Below the pieces are notes generated by a model. The model was not told the origin of the DNA. It saw only the letters and a program-made list of their open reading frames with translations, and did no database searches. Both the position numbers and the translations under genes were made by a program. A DNA stretch of 61,819 bases from JACDAN01 sp035707105 (GTDB lineage Bacteria; Actinomycetota; Thermoleophilia; Gaiellales; Gaiellaceae). Positions 25,789 through 34,287 of this stretch are shown here, piece after piece (within the stretch, counting starts at the first letter, position 1; each line of letters begins with the position of its first letter). The stretch lies in contig DASSUI010000067.1 of NCBI GenBank assembly GCA_035707105.1, positions 1 to 61,819 on the forward strand, given 5' to 3'.

Positions 25789-26540
25789 GGTTCCTCCTCC
25801 AGGTGGAGTGCGGGCCGGCGGAACAGACTGACGAAGACGGCAAGCAGGACCTTCGCCGAGTAGAACAGCGAGAGCGGGATCGTGAGCGACGAGCGGCCCA
25901 GCTCACGCTCGCGCATCGTGACCGGGACCTCCTTTAGGCGAAGGTGGTACTTGCCGGCGAGCACCGTGGCCTCGACCGTCTCCAGGAACCCGTGCGGGTA
26001 GTCGGCCGCGAAGAGCGAGAGGCTGCGACGGTTCAGCGCACGGAACGAGGAGCTCGTGTCGGTGATGCGCTGGCGCACGATCAGCGAGACGATGGCGGCG
26101 AAGAGGCGCTGCCCGAGCCGGCGAAAGCCGCGGGCGCGGTAGGTGCCCACGCCGGCGTAGCGGGAGCCGATCACGACATCGGCCTCGCCGGCGACGAGCG
26201 GCTCGAGGATCGCGCGAAGCTGGCTCGGGTCGTGCTGGCCGTCGCCGTCGATTTGAACGGCGATGTCGAATCCGTTTGCCAGGGCGTAGCGGTAGCCGGT
26301 CTGGACGGCGCCGCCGATTCCCAGGTTGAACGGAAGCCGGAGCAGGCGGGCGCCTGAAGCTTCGGCGATCGCCCCGGTCCCGTCGTCCGAGCCGTCGTCG
26401 ACGACGACGATGTCGAAGTCCGGGTCGACGTCGCGGATCTCCCGGATCACCCGCCCGATGGTCTCTGCCTCGTTCAGCACGGGAACGATGGCGATCCGCC
26501 GCCTGGAATCGAGCCGGTCTTCGAATACGGCCTCGGTCAC
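25785..26540 (-). CDS. DPM1-like family 2 glycosyltransferase
   Basis: A 251-residue GT2 enzyme with IAIVPVLNEAETIGRVI, IVVVDDGSDDGT, LPFNLGIGGAVQTGYRYA and the QIDGDGQHDP donor motif. It has no membrane helices of its own except a weak C-terminal hydrophobic stretch; the downstream DUF2304 protein may supply the anchor. The likely product is a polyprenyl-phosphate sugar used by the GT-C protein at the end of the same operon. GTG 26540 lies 9 bases behind TAGAAT and has no Shine-Dalgarno site. Confidence 0.9.
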   Translation of the reverse strand: MTEAVFEDRLDSRRRIAIVPVLNEAETIGRVIREIRDVDPDFDIVVVDDGSDDGTGAIAEASGARLLRLPFNLGIGGAVQTGYRYALANGFDIAVQIDGDGQHDPSQLRAILEPLVAGEADVVIGSRYAGVGTYRARGFRRLGQRLFAAIVSLIVRQRITDTSSSFRALNRRSLSLFAADYPHGFLETVEATVLAGKYHLRLKEVPVTMRERELGRSSLTIPLSLFYSAKVLLAVFVSLFRRPALHLEEEP

Positions 26541-26549
26541 GGCGCGGCC

Positions 26550-26555
26550 ATTCTA
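26550..26555 (-). promoter_or_regulatory. putative -10 element TAGAAT of the 26540-20548 operon
   Basis: Minus-strand TAGAAT ends 9 bases before the GTG at 26540. A plus-strand TAGGCT (26562-26567) lies alongside and could serve the divergent GT4 at 26615 with a leader of about 40 bases. Confidence 0.5.
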
Positions 26556-26614
26556 TGGAGGTAGGCTGCTGCCCCCGGCCGATCCGGTGAAAGCTTCACA
26601 AAATCCCTCCAAAC

Positions 26615-27751
26615 GTGCACATCTGCCTCGTCTATGACTGCCTCTACCCGTACACGGTCGGCGGCGCAGAGCGCTGGTACCGTGCCCTTGCCGAGCGGCT
26701 CGCCGAGGAGGGCCACGAGGTCACGTACCTGACGCTGCGCCAGTGGGATGAACTCGACGAGCCGACAATCCCCGGCGTCCGCGTCGCGGCCGTGGGGCCG
26801 CGCCTCCAGCTCTATGTCGGAGGCAGGAGACGGATCGGGCCGGCGCTTCGGTTCGGGCGCGGTGTCCTGCGGGATCTGTTGCGGCACGGCGGCCGGTACG
26901 ACGTCGTGCACTGCGCGTCCACGCCGTTCTTCGCCCTGCTGGCGGCCGGTTTCGCGCAGCGGCGCGGGAGGTATCGGCTGCTGGTGGACTGGATCGAGGT
27001 CTGGACCATCGCCTACTGGCGCAGCTACCTCGGCGTCGTCAAGGGGACGATCGCGTGGACGATCCAGCGGCTCGCGACCCGACTGGGCGAGCGCGCCTTC
27101 TGCTTCTCGCGGCTTCACGAGCGGCGCCTGCGCGGCGAGGGGTTTCGCGGGCCGGTGGACGTCATCGGCGTCTACTCGGGCCTCTTGCGGCGGCCCGAGC
27201 CGACCTCGCCGGAGCCCGTAGTCGTGTTCGCAGGGCGACACATTCCGGAGAAGGGCGTGCTCGCCCTGCCGCCGGCGGTCGCCAGGGCGCGGGAGACGCT
27301 GCCTGAGCTCCGCGCGGAGATCCTCGGCGACGGGCCGCTTCGCGCCGAGGTCCGCGAGCTCGTCGCGAACGAGCGGCTCGGCCATGCGGTCGACGTACCG
27401 GGCTTCGTCTCGGAGGAGCGCGTCCGGGACTCGGTGCGCCGTGCCCTCTGCCTCGCGCTGCCGTCCACGCGCGAGGGCTACGGGCTCGTCGTCGTGGAGG
27501 CGGCCGCGCTCGGAACGCCCAGCGTCGTCATTTCGAGCGCCGACAATGCGGCCCTCGAGCTCGTCGAGGACGGGGTCAACGGCGTCGTCGCGCCGTCGGC
27601 CGAGCCGGGGGACCTCGCGGCGGCCTTCCTGCGCGTGCACGAGGCGGGCGCCTCGCTCCGGACGTCGACCGCGGACTGGTTCGCGCGCAACGGCCGTCGG
27701 CTGTCGCTCGAGAGCTCGCTCGAGACGGTCCTCCGGGCCTACGAGGGCTGA
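26615..27751 (+). CDS. family 4 glycosyltransferase
   Basis: A 378-residue GT-B enzyme opening MHICLVYDCLYPYTVGGAE, the classic GT4 acceptor loop. VVFAGRHIPEKGVLALP marks the start of the donor domain, and REGYGLVVVEAAALGTPSVV carries the ExxxxxxxE pair. GTG 26615 has no Shine-Dalgarno site. It heads a rightward three-gene operon with the GT4 at 27754 and the DUF707-like gene, and diverges from the DUF2304 operon. The sugar is unknown. Confidence 0.88.
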   Translation: MHICLVYDCLYPYTVGGAERWYRALAERLAEEGHEVTYLTLRQWDELDEPTIPGVRVAAVGPRLQLYVGGRRRIGPALRFGRGVLRDLLRHGGRYDVVHCASTPFFALLAAGFAQRRGRYRLLVDWIEVWTIAYWRSYLGVVKGTIAWTIQRLATRLGERAFCFSRLHERRLRGEGFRGPVDVIGVYSGLLRRPEPTSPEPVVVFAGRHIPEKGVLALPPAVARARETLPELRAEILGDGPLRAEVRELVANERLGHAVDVPGFVSEERVRDSVRRALCLALPSTREGYGLVVVEAAALGTPSVVISSADNAALELVEDGVNGVVAPSAEPGDLAAAFLRVHEAGASLRTSTADWFARNGRRLSLESSLETVLRAYEG

Positions 27752-27753
27752 CC

Positions 27754-28854
27754 GTGCACGTCACCTACAACCTCCTGCACCTCGTCCCCAACGAGACCGG
27801 CGGCGCGGAGACCTACGCCCGCCGGTTGCTGCCCGCGCTGCGCCAGGCCGATCCCGCGCTCCGGATGACGCTTTTCCTCTCTCGCACGGCCGCGTCCGAG
27901 GACTGGGGAGACGGCGTCGAGGTCGTGCCGCTTCGCTTCGACCCGCGCAGCCGTGTCCGGCGCGTGCTCGCGGAGCAGACGGTGCTCTCGAGCGCCGTTC
28001 GGCGGGCAGAGCCCGACCTGCTGCACAACGTCTTCAACACGGCGCCGGCTCTCGTCTCGAACCCGCAGGTGACGACGATCCACGACGTCATTCACCGCCG
28101 CCATCCCGACTCGGGACTCCTCGCGCTCGGCGTCAGGGCCGCCGTCCCGCTGGCGGCTCACCGCTCAGCTCGAATCCTGACCGTGTCGGAGGCGTCCAAG
28201 ACCGACATCGTCCGGTTCCTTGGCGTCCCGGCCGACCGCGTGGACGTCGCGCTGAACGGGCCGGGGATCCGCGAAAACCTCCAAGGGCCGCCGGAAGCCG
28301 AGATCCGGCGCCGCTTCGAGATCGCCGACGCACCGCTCGTCCTGACCGTGGCGCCGAGCCGTCCGCACAAGAACGTCCCTCGTCTCGTCGAAGCCCTGGC
28401 CGACGTCCCCGACGCGGTGCTCGTCCTGCCGGGGTACACGACCGGCGGCGATGCAGAGCTCGACCGGCTGGCGAAGGGTCTCGGCGTCGCCGACCGGCTG
28501 CGCCGCCCGGGCTGGGTCGACGCGGCGACGCTCGATGGTCTCTACCGGGCCGCGGACTGCTTCGTCCTTCCGTCGCTCGCCGAGGGGTTCGGGCTTCCCG
28601 TTCTCGAGGCGATGCTTCGCGGCGCCCCGGTCGCCTGTTCCAACGCCACGTCGCTGCCGGAAGTCGCGGGCGAGGCGGCGCTGTACTTCGATCCGCTCGA
28701 CACGGGGGCCATCGCCGTCTCGATCCAGCGGATCCTCGAGGACGCCGAGCTCGCAGAGGCATTGCGGGCCGCGGGCCGCGAGCGAGCACGCCGGTTCAGC
28801 TGGGAGGAGTCGGCGCGGCGTACGCTCGCCTGCTACGCCAAGGCTGTTCGGTGA
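27754..28854 (+). CDS. family 4 glycosyltransferase (mannosyltransferase-like paralogue)
   Basis: A 366-residue GT-B enzyme with the opening NETGGAETYARRLLPALRQ, a TIHDVIHRRHP segment after the acceptor domain, TVAPSRPHKNVPRLV in the donor domain and EGFGLPVLEAMLRGAPVACS. It is closely similar in layout and wording to the GT4s at 30746 and 34288 (shared ARRFSW near the C-terminus), pointing to local duplication. GTG 27754 follows the previous stop by 2 bases. It ends with a GTGA overlap into the next gene. Confidence 0.88.
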   Translation: MHVTYNLLHLVPNETGGAETYARRLLPALRQADPALRMTLFLSRTAASEDWGDGVEVVPLRFDPRSRVRRVLAEQTVLSSAVRRAEPDLLHNVFNTAPALVSNPQVTTIHDVIHRRHPDSGLLALGVRAAVPLAAHRSARILTVSEASKTDIVRFLGVPADRVDVALNGPGIRENLQGPPEAEIRRRFEIADAPLVLTVAPSRPHKNVPRLVEALADVPDAVLVLPGYTTGGDAELDRLAKGLGVADRLRRPGWVDAATLDGLYRAADCFVLPSLAEGFGLPVLEAMLRGAPVACSNATSLPEVAGEAALYFDPLDTGAIAVSIQRILEDAELAEALRAAGRERARRFSWEESARRTLACYAKAVR

Positions 28855-29582
28855 CGGGACACGCCGCCGTGTACGCGGTGTACCGGCGGCGGAACGCGGC
28901 CGTGCTCGGAAGCCTCGTAAAGCCGCCATTGGACGCCGGGTGGAAAGTCTGCCTCTGGGCGCTCGACGAGAGCGACCCGACCCTCGCCGCCCTGACGGCC
29001 GGGACGGGGTCGGGGACGAAGTTCGACCTCGTCAATCGGCTGCTCGACGCGGCGCCGCCTGCATCAGGCGCCTACGTCGTGGTCGCCGACGACGACGCCG
29101 TCTTCGTCCGCGGGAGCCTCGTCTCTTTCGTGGAGAAGGCGACGGCCGCCGGCCTGGACCTGGCCCAGCCGGCACACGTGCTCTGGAGCAACATCAGCCA
29201 CCGCATCACGTGGATGCGGCCGCTCTCACGCGCCCGCCTCACGACGTTCGTCGAGATCGGTCCCATCTTCGCCGTGTCTCCCACGTGGCGGGACCGGGTG
29301 GTCCCGTTTCCGGACGGTCTGGGTATGGGCTGGGGGCTCGAGCTCGACTGGATGGATCTGCGGGGAGAGTGCTGCCGGCTCGGCATCGTCGACGCAACGC
29401 CGGTCCGGCACCTCTCAAGGTTCGCGACCGCCTACGGGCCAGGTGAGGAGATCGCGAGGCTGAACCGCCGGCTCGAGGAGCGTGGTGCACCGGGCTGGAA
29501 GGGCCTGCGCCGGACCCTCGGAACCTGGCGGCCGTGGCAGCCGCGCCCGCCCTGGCTCGATCAGCCCAGAAGCCGGTCGTAA
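28851..29582 (+). CDS. DUF707-like putative glycosyltransferase-type protein
   Basis: A 243-residue soluble protein. AYVVVADDDAVFVRG (about 74-88) looks like a DxD metal/nucleotide site. DLAQPAHVLWSNISHRITW, TTFVEIGPIFAVSPTW, GLGMGWGLELDW and GIVDATPVRHLS follow in the order I recall from DUF707 proteins. A nucleotide-sugar-dependent GT-A fold is likely but unproven. GTG 28851 overlaps the GT4 stop. The last 22 bases overlap the convergent GT4 ending at 29561. Confidence 0.6.
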   Translation: MTGHAAVYAVYRRRNAAVLGSLVKPPLDAGWKVCLWALDESDPTLAALTAGTGSGTKFDLVNRLLDAAPPASGAYVVVADDDAVFVRGSLVSFVEKATAAGLDLAQPAHVLWSNISHRITWMRPLSRARLTTFVEIGPIFAVSPTWRDRVVPFPDGLGMGWGLELDWMDLRGECCRLGIVDATPVRHLSRFATAYGPGEEIARLNRRLEERGAPGWKGLRRTLGTWRPWQPRPPWLDQPRSRS

Positions 29583-30733
29583 GCAGCTGCCAGGCGGTCG
29601 GCCGCGGCCTCGATCGAATAGCGGCGGACGAGCTCGGCCGGCGCCTCCGAGCGTTCGCCGGGCGGCCGGGACAGGGGGCCCTCGGCGAGGCGGGCGGCGA
29701 GCCCCATCCAGTCGCCCGGCAGGAAGTAGTCGGCCGCATCGCCGCAGACCTCCGGGATGGCGCCCGACTGCGCTGCGAGGATCCGCAGGCCGGAGGCCAT
29801 CGCCTCGGCGAGCACCATCCCGAACTGCTCCTCCCAGAAGAACCGGGGGATGTCCCCCAGCACGTAGCCGCCCGACGCGGTCGCGAGGCTCGCGAGCACC
29901 ATGCACGACGCGCCCGCGAACACACCCGGCATGTGCTCGTACGGCACTGCTCGGAAGTCGACGGCATCGGAGATCCCGAGCTCCTCGGCGTAGTCACGAA
30001 GGCGGCTCTCCTCGGGGCCGGCGCCGACGACGAGAAGCCGGAAGGGCGAAGACGGTGCGCCTGGCACGATGCCGCGACGGATCGCGGCAAGCGCGCGCAT
30101 GACGTCCTGATGGCCCTTCTCCCAGACGAGCCGCCCGGGAGACACGACGACGTGCTCCTCCGGCGGAGGATCCGGACGAGGCGCCGAGGCGAAGCGCTCG
30201 ACGTCGATTCCCGGATAGACGACCTCCGTCTGCTCGGCCTGGACGCCTTCCAGCAACAGCGTCTGCCGCGCGCGCTCCGTGGTCGCCAGGAACAGGTCAG
30301 CCGCGGCCAGAGTCTCCCGACGGTAGACGCGCGCGTAGCGGTTCCGGTACGCGTCGAGGAACGGGATCGTCTCCCAGACGGTGAGCGCGAGCCGGTAGCG
30401 GCTCGCCGCCTTGCGCCGAGCCGCGTCGGCGGCGAACCAGTATGAGAGCTCGGCTGCGTGGACGACGTCCGCCCAGGCGAAGGCCTCGTCGGCGGCCACG
30501 TAGCGGTCGCCGGTGACCCCGGTCATCAGCGACCCGACGCGACCCCGGGGCATGTACGCGCTGAGCGCCTTGACCGGGAAGCGCCGGAGGCGGATCGCCG
30601 TGTCATCGAACCAGTTCCGTTCGAGACGGAGATAACCCACCTCGAACCGTTCTGGCAGCAGCTCCCACGGACGCAGCTCCCAGGGAGTCGCCTGGTAGCC
30701 GCGGGCGAGCAGGATGCGTGCGGGGCGGTTCAC
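29561..30733 (-). CDS. family 4 glycosyltransferase
   Basis: A 390-residue GT-B enzyme. The N-terminal domain begins ARILLARGYQATPWELRPWE, less glycine-rich than its neighbours. VVVSPGRLVWEKGHQDVMRAL opens the donor domain and REEQ is replaced by FFWEEQFGMVLAEAMASGLR with the ExxxxxxxE pair. GTG 30733 lies 12 bases after the upstream stop. It is the last gene of the operon 34247-29561, whose first genes are a GT2 and a flippase, so it likely builds the unit that the flippase exports. Confidence 0.85.
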   Translation of the reverse strand: MNRPARILLARGYQATPWELRPWELLPERFEVGYLRLERNWFDDTAIRLRRFPVKALSAYMPRGRVGSLMTGVTGDRYVAADEAFAWADVVHAAELSYWFAADAARRKAASRYRLALTVWETIPFLDAYRNRYARVYRRETLAAADLFLATTERARQTLLLEGVQAEQTEVVYPGIDVERFASAPRPDPPPEEHVVVSPGRLVWEKGHQDVMRALAAIRRGIVPGAPSSPFRLLVVGAGPEESRLRDYAEELGISDAVDFRAVPYEHMPGVFAGASCMVLASLATASGGYVLGDIPRFFWEEQFGMVLAEAMASGLRILAAQSGAIPEVCGDAADYFLPGDWMGLAARLAEGPLSRPPGERSEAPAELVRRYSIEAAADRLAAAYDRLLG

Positions 30734-30745
30734 GGTCGCGCGAGG

Positions 30746-31846
30746 TTACTCGCCGACCGCCCGGAGATAGCTTGCGAGCGTCTCCTCGGCGGTCCGCCGC
30801 CAGCTGAACTGCCGTGCGCGCTCGAGGCCGCGGGCGGCGAGCGATTCCCGTAGTCGTACGTCGGTGAGCAGACGGCGGACAGCGTCCGTCACCGCCTCAT
30901 GGTTCGTCGGGTCGAAGAGCAGCGCCGCATCCCCGGCGACTTCCGGGAGGGCCGGGCGATCCGAGCAGGCGACCGGCACGCCCCGGGCCATCGCCTCCAG
31001 CACCGGGAGGCCGAAGCCCTCGATCAGCGACGGGAGGACGAAGCACGTCGCCGACGCGTAGAGGGCGTCGAGCTCCTGATCCGAGACCCAGGCGGGGAAG
31101 CGGACCCGGTCGGCGACGCCGAGACGTGCGGCAAGCGAGCGGAGCTCCCCCTCGTGCTCGGTCGGCTCGCCGGGCAGGACGAGCACGGGCCGTTGGTCGC
31201 GAAGATCGGCGACTGCGTAGATGAGGCTCGCGAGGTTCTTGTACGGCCGCTTCTGAGCGACGCACAGGACCGTCGGCACTCCCGTCTCCCCTCGAGCCGT
31301 CGGCTCCTCCGGGATCCTCACGCCGAGGGGGGCCACGTCGACTTTTTTCTCGTCCAGACCGAAGCTCCGGACGATGTCCCGACGCGCCGACTCCGAGATC
31401 GTGATCACCCGGTGCGCCGTTCGCGCCGAGACCCGCGTCAGCACGGCCATCGTCTTCACGGCGGCAGCCGTTCCCCAGGCCTCGCGCTGATGGAGCCAGA
31501 TCAGATCGAGTAGGGTCACGACCCGCCGTACGCCGGGGGTGATCGGAGGTCCGCCGTTTGCGAGGCTGTGGAGCACGTCGAGGCGGCGGCGCGCGGCCAG
31601 CACGGGCAGCGCCGTCGCCTGGCCGACGAGGTGCGTTCGGTTTGAGAAGCGGGTCGGAAGCTGCACCCACTCGACGTCGCTCGCCCAGTCGGTCTGGGAG
31701 AGGGCCGTCGGAGCGTCTCGATTCACGAACACCGTCAGCCGGAGCCGCGATTCGGCTTCCAGCAACGCCGGCGCAAGCTCCTCGGCGTACCGACCTGCGC
31801 CGCCGGCGGCGTCCGCGAGGAACATCAGATTGAGCCCAACGTTCAT
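30746..31846 (-). CDS. family 4 glycosyltransferase (mannosyltransferase-like paralogue)
   Basis: A 366-residue GT-B enzyme: MNVGLNLMFLADAAGGAGRY at the start, VTLLDLIWLHQRE, VLCVAQKRPYKNLASLI for the donor domain, EGFGLPVLEAMARGVPVACS for the acidic motif and ARQFSWRRTAEETL near the end. It is paralogous to 27754 and 34288. ATG 31846 overlaps the flippase stop (ATGA). Confidence 0.88.
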   Translation of the reverse strand: MNVGLNLMFLADAAGGAGRYAEELAPALLEAESRLRLTVFVNRDAPTALSQTDWASDVEWVQLPTRFSNRTHLVGQATALPVLAARRRLDVLHSLANGGPPITPGVRRVVTLLDLIWLHQREAWGTAAAVKTMAVLTRVSARTAHRVITISESARRDIVRSFGLDEKKVDVAPLGVRIPEEPTARGETGVPTVLCVAQKRPYKNLASLIYAVADLRDQRPVLVLPGEPTEHEGELRSLAARLGVADRVRFPAWVSDQELDALYASATCFVLPSLIEGFGLPVLEAMARGVPVACSDRPALPEVAGDAALLFDPTNHEAVTDAVRRLLTDVRLRESLAARGLERARQFSWRRTAEETLASYLRAVGE

Positions 31847-33321
31847 TCGGGCTGACGCGGCTCTCGGCGCAGCAGCGCGTCGATCACCTCATGGGGAACC
31901 CCGCGCACGGCGAAGAGCGCTCCCCAGTACACGAGCGTTGCCGCGACAACGAGGACGAGGCCTTCGAGCGGCGTGAAGACGAGCGCGGTGGCGGCGGCGC
32001 CCGCGACGACGACGCGCGGCACGAGGTCAGGGTCGTAGTGCACGACGCGACCGCCCAAGAGAACCACCCAGTAGAGGACGACGATTCCGGACTCCGCGAG
32101 GAGCATCGCGACTGCCGCCCCCTCGGCGCCGAACGGAGGAACGAGGCCAGCCGCCAGCACGACGGCGGCGACGAGGCCGACCACGTTGCCGACGAGCAGG
32201 GCGGCGTGCCGGCGCAGCGAGACGAGCGCGAACGCGCCCGTCACCGCCAGGAAGCTGGCGAGCAGCGCCGGGCCCTGGATCTGCAGAACGGGAATGGCGG
32301 GCTCGAAATCGGCGCCGGCCACGATGTCGATCGCCACCTCCGCGCCGAGAATGGTGGCCAGCGCCATCCAGGTGCCGACGATCAGAGCGATGTCGACGAG
32401 CCGCTGGACGCCGTATTGGAGCCGTTCCCGGTCGGTGTGCGCAGCGCGGGCAAGGACCGGGAAGGCGGTCGAGACGAGCAGGAGCGGGATCGCCGCGAGG
32501 ACGGTGAAGATCCGGAAGGCGGCTCCGAGGTAGCCGCTGTCCTCGGCCGTGCCCACCAGCGACGTCGTGACGATCACGGCGGAGACGTAGATCGTCCCCA
32601 CGGCGGCCGCGGCCGCGTAGACGCCGACGAGGCGAAGGACGCGCAGCCACTCCGACCGTTCGAACCGCGGCAGCAACGGCGCAGTCCCGCGAACGAGCGG
32701 GACGGCGACGGCGAGCACGATGAGGCTCGCCGGGATCGTGGCCGCAAGGAACGGCAGCAGGCCGGCGTCCGCCAGGAGAAGGACGACGACGACCGCGACG
32801 AATGCAGCTTGACGGAGCAGGTCCAGCGTGCTCAGCCAGCCGAACCGGAGCGCGACGCCGATCGGAATCGCGTATGTCTGCTGGACCGTCGCGATCACGA
32901 GACCGATTCCGGCGAGCACTGCCCCGACGACCATCGTGCGGTCGTATCCGGCCACGATCGCGAACCCGGTGGCGATGACGACTCCGGCGCTCGCGACGCT
33001 GACCCTGATCCCGATGACGTTCGCGATCAGCCGATCCCGCTCGGATCGCTCCCGCGTTGCGAACTCGCGGGCGGCGATGTTGGAGACACCAGCCTCGGTC
33101 AGGCCGGCCACGATTCCGATCAGCGACGTGACGATGACGTACTTGCCGAAGTCCTCGACGCCGAGGTGACGGGTCATCAGCGCTGCGGAGGCGATCCCGA
33201 GCGCCACGCCCACGCCGTACGTGACGATCCGAAGGGCTCCGCCGCGAATGACGCGTCCCCCCGCGGTGGGCGAGTCGAGGACGCCGAGAGGGTCGTCCGC
33301 GACGATCCCCGGGTCCGTCAC
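31843..33321 (-). CDS. Wzx-type polysaccharide flippase (MOP superfamily)
   Basis: A 492-residue membrane protein with about 12-14 helices and no large soluble domain. The opening GGALRIVTYGVGVALGIASA and MTRHLGVEDFGKYV match the Polysacc_synt/Wzx family, in which the LGxxxFG turn follows helix one. It would move an undecaprenyl-linked oligosaccharide across the membrane in a Wzx/Wzy route. GTG 33321 overlaps the preceding GT2 stop (GTGA). The likely matching polymerase (54220) and chain-length protein (45937) are more than 12 kb away. Confidence 0.9.
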   Translation of the reverse strand: MTDPGIVADDPLGVLDSPTAGGRVIRGGALRIVTYGVGVALGIASAALMTRHLGVEDFGKYVIVTSLIGIVAGLTEAGVSNIAAREFATRERSERDRLIANVIGIRVSVASAGVVIATGFAIVAGYDRTMVVGAVLAGIGLVIATVQQTYAIPIGVALRFGWLSTLDLLRQAAFVAVVVVLLLADAGLLPFLAATIPASLIVLAVAVPLVRGTAPLLPRFERSEWLRVLRLVGVYAAAAAVGTIYVSAVIVTTSLVGTAEDSGYLGAAFRIFTVLAAIPLLLVSTAFPVLARAAHTDRERLQYGVQRLVDIALIVGTWMALATILGAEVAIDIVAGADFEPAIPVLQIQGPALLASFLAVTGAFALVSLRRHAALLVGNVVGLVAAVVLAAGLVPPFGAEGAAVAMLLAESGIVVLYWVVLLGGRVVHYDPDLVPRVVVAGAAATALVFTPLEGLVLVVAATLVYWGALFAVRGVPHEVIDALLRREPRQPE

Positions 33322-34247
33322 GCCGGAGCGCCCGCGTTCGACTCGATCCGCGGCCGAGCCAGCAGGGCGGAGACGTCGTCGATCCGCATCGGCTCCTTGC
33401 CGAGACGCGTGTAGAGGCGCCACGTGTCGCGACGGACGCTCTGCCGGCCGGACGAGCGTCGTAAAGCCGTACGGAATCCGGCGAGCAGGCCCCGGGCGAA
33501 AAGGCGCGTCCTCCGGACGCCGCGTCCGAGCCAGAGCATGTGCAGGATTGTCCTCGCCAACTGCACCGGAAGGTCGGGCATCGGCACGTTGTGCCACGCG
33601 AAGAGGACCTCGTTGCGGCACTCGTAGAACCACATCCGCTCGACATCGCGCGCCGGTGAGGCGAAGTGCCGCACCGGATCGGCCCGCCCGAGCCGCACGA
33701 CACGGCCGGCGTCCAGGAGCCTGATCGCGAGATCCGGCTCCTCCGCCTGCTGGAAGAGCAGCTGCCGGTAGCCGCCCAGCGCGAGAAACAGCTCCCGCCG
33801 GAGTGCATGCGCGGTCCCGCGAAAACGGTGGGTAACGAAGACGCCGTCCTCGCCGGGCGCACGCTGGAGCACGCCCTCGCCCTGGGGCAGGTCGATGTAG
33901 GGCATGGCGACGGCTCCGACACGTGGGTCGTCGAACTCCGAAACCGTTCGGGCGACGACGTGCTCGGTCGTGAAGACGGCATCGTCGTCGATCGAGACGA
34001 TGATCGGCGAGTCGGCGAGCTCCGCCGCCTCGTTGCGACGGACGACGAGGCCCTCGGCCGGCTCGCGTCGCTCCACACGGACGCCGGGAAACGCCTCCCG
34101 GACGGCCTCGGCCGTACCGTCGGAGGATCCATCGTCGATGACGAGCACCTCCACGGGAGGTTGCTGGCCGACCGCCGATCCAACGGCGCGGAGCGCGTCG
34201 TCGCGGCGATCCTTCGTCACGATCACGACAGTTGCCTGTGGCGTCAC
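33318..34247 (-). CDS. family 2 glycosyltransferase
   Basis: A 309-residue GT-A enzyme with ATVVIVTKDRRDDAL, VLVIDDGSSDGTAEAV and IIVSIDDDAVF carrying the DDD metal site. RGTAHALRRELFLALGGY and QAEEPDLAIRLLDAG are typical of GT2 enzymes in surface-glycan loci, the latter holding the catalytic acidic pair. GTG 34247 lies 5 bases behind TAGTCT. It heads the flippase operon. Confidence 0.87.
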   Translation of the reverse strand: MTPQATVVIVTKDRRDDALRAVGSAVGQQPPVEVLVIDDGSSDGTAEAVREAFPGVRVERREPAEGLVVRRNEAAELADSPIIVSIDDDAVFTTEHVVARTVSEFDDPRVGAVAMPYIDLPQGEGVLQRAPGEDGVFVTHRFRGTAHALRRELFLALGGYRQLLFQQAEEPDLAIRLLDAGRVVRLGRADPVRHFASPARDVERMWFYECRNEVLFAWHNVPMPDLPVQLARTILHMLWLGRGVRRTRLFARGLLAGFRTALRRSSGRQSVRRDTWRLYTRLGKEPMRIDDVSALLARPRIESNAGAPA

Positions 34248-34252
34248 GTCGG

Positions 34253-34258
34253 AGACTA
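34253..34258 (-). promoter_or_regulatory. putative -10 element TAGTCT of the flippase operon
   Basis: Minus-strand TAGTCT ends 5 bases before GTG 34247. It is 15 bases from the divergent TACACT that serves the GT4 at 34288, so two promoters are back to back. Confidence 0.45.
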
Positions 34259-34273
34259 TGCCGCGCAGCCGCC

Positions 34274-34279
34274 TACACT
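34274..34279 (+). promoter_or_regulatory. putative -10 element TACACT of the GT4 at 34288
   Basis: TACACT is followed after 8 bases (TGCCCGCC) by GTG 34288. The bases just before the GTG (CCCGCC) are the same as before the RmlC-like start at 40739. No Shine-Dalgarno site is present. Confidence 0.5.
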
Positions 34280-34287
34280 TGCCCGCC

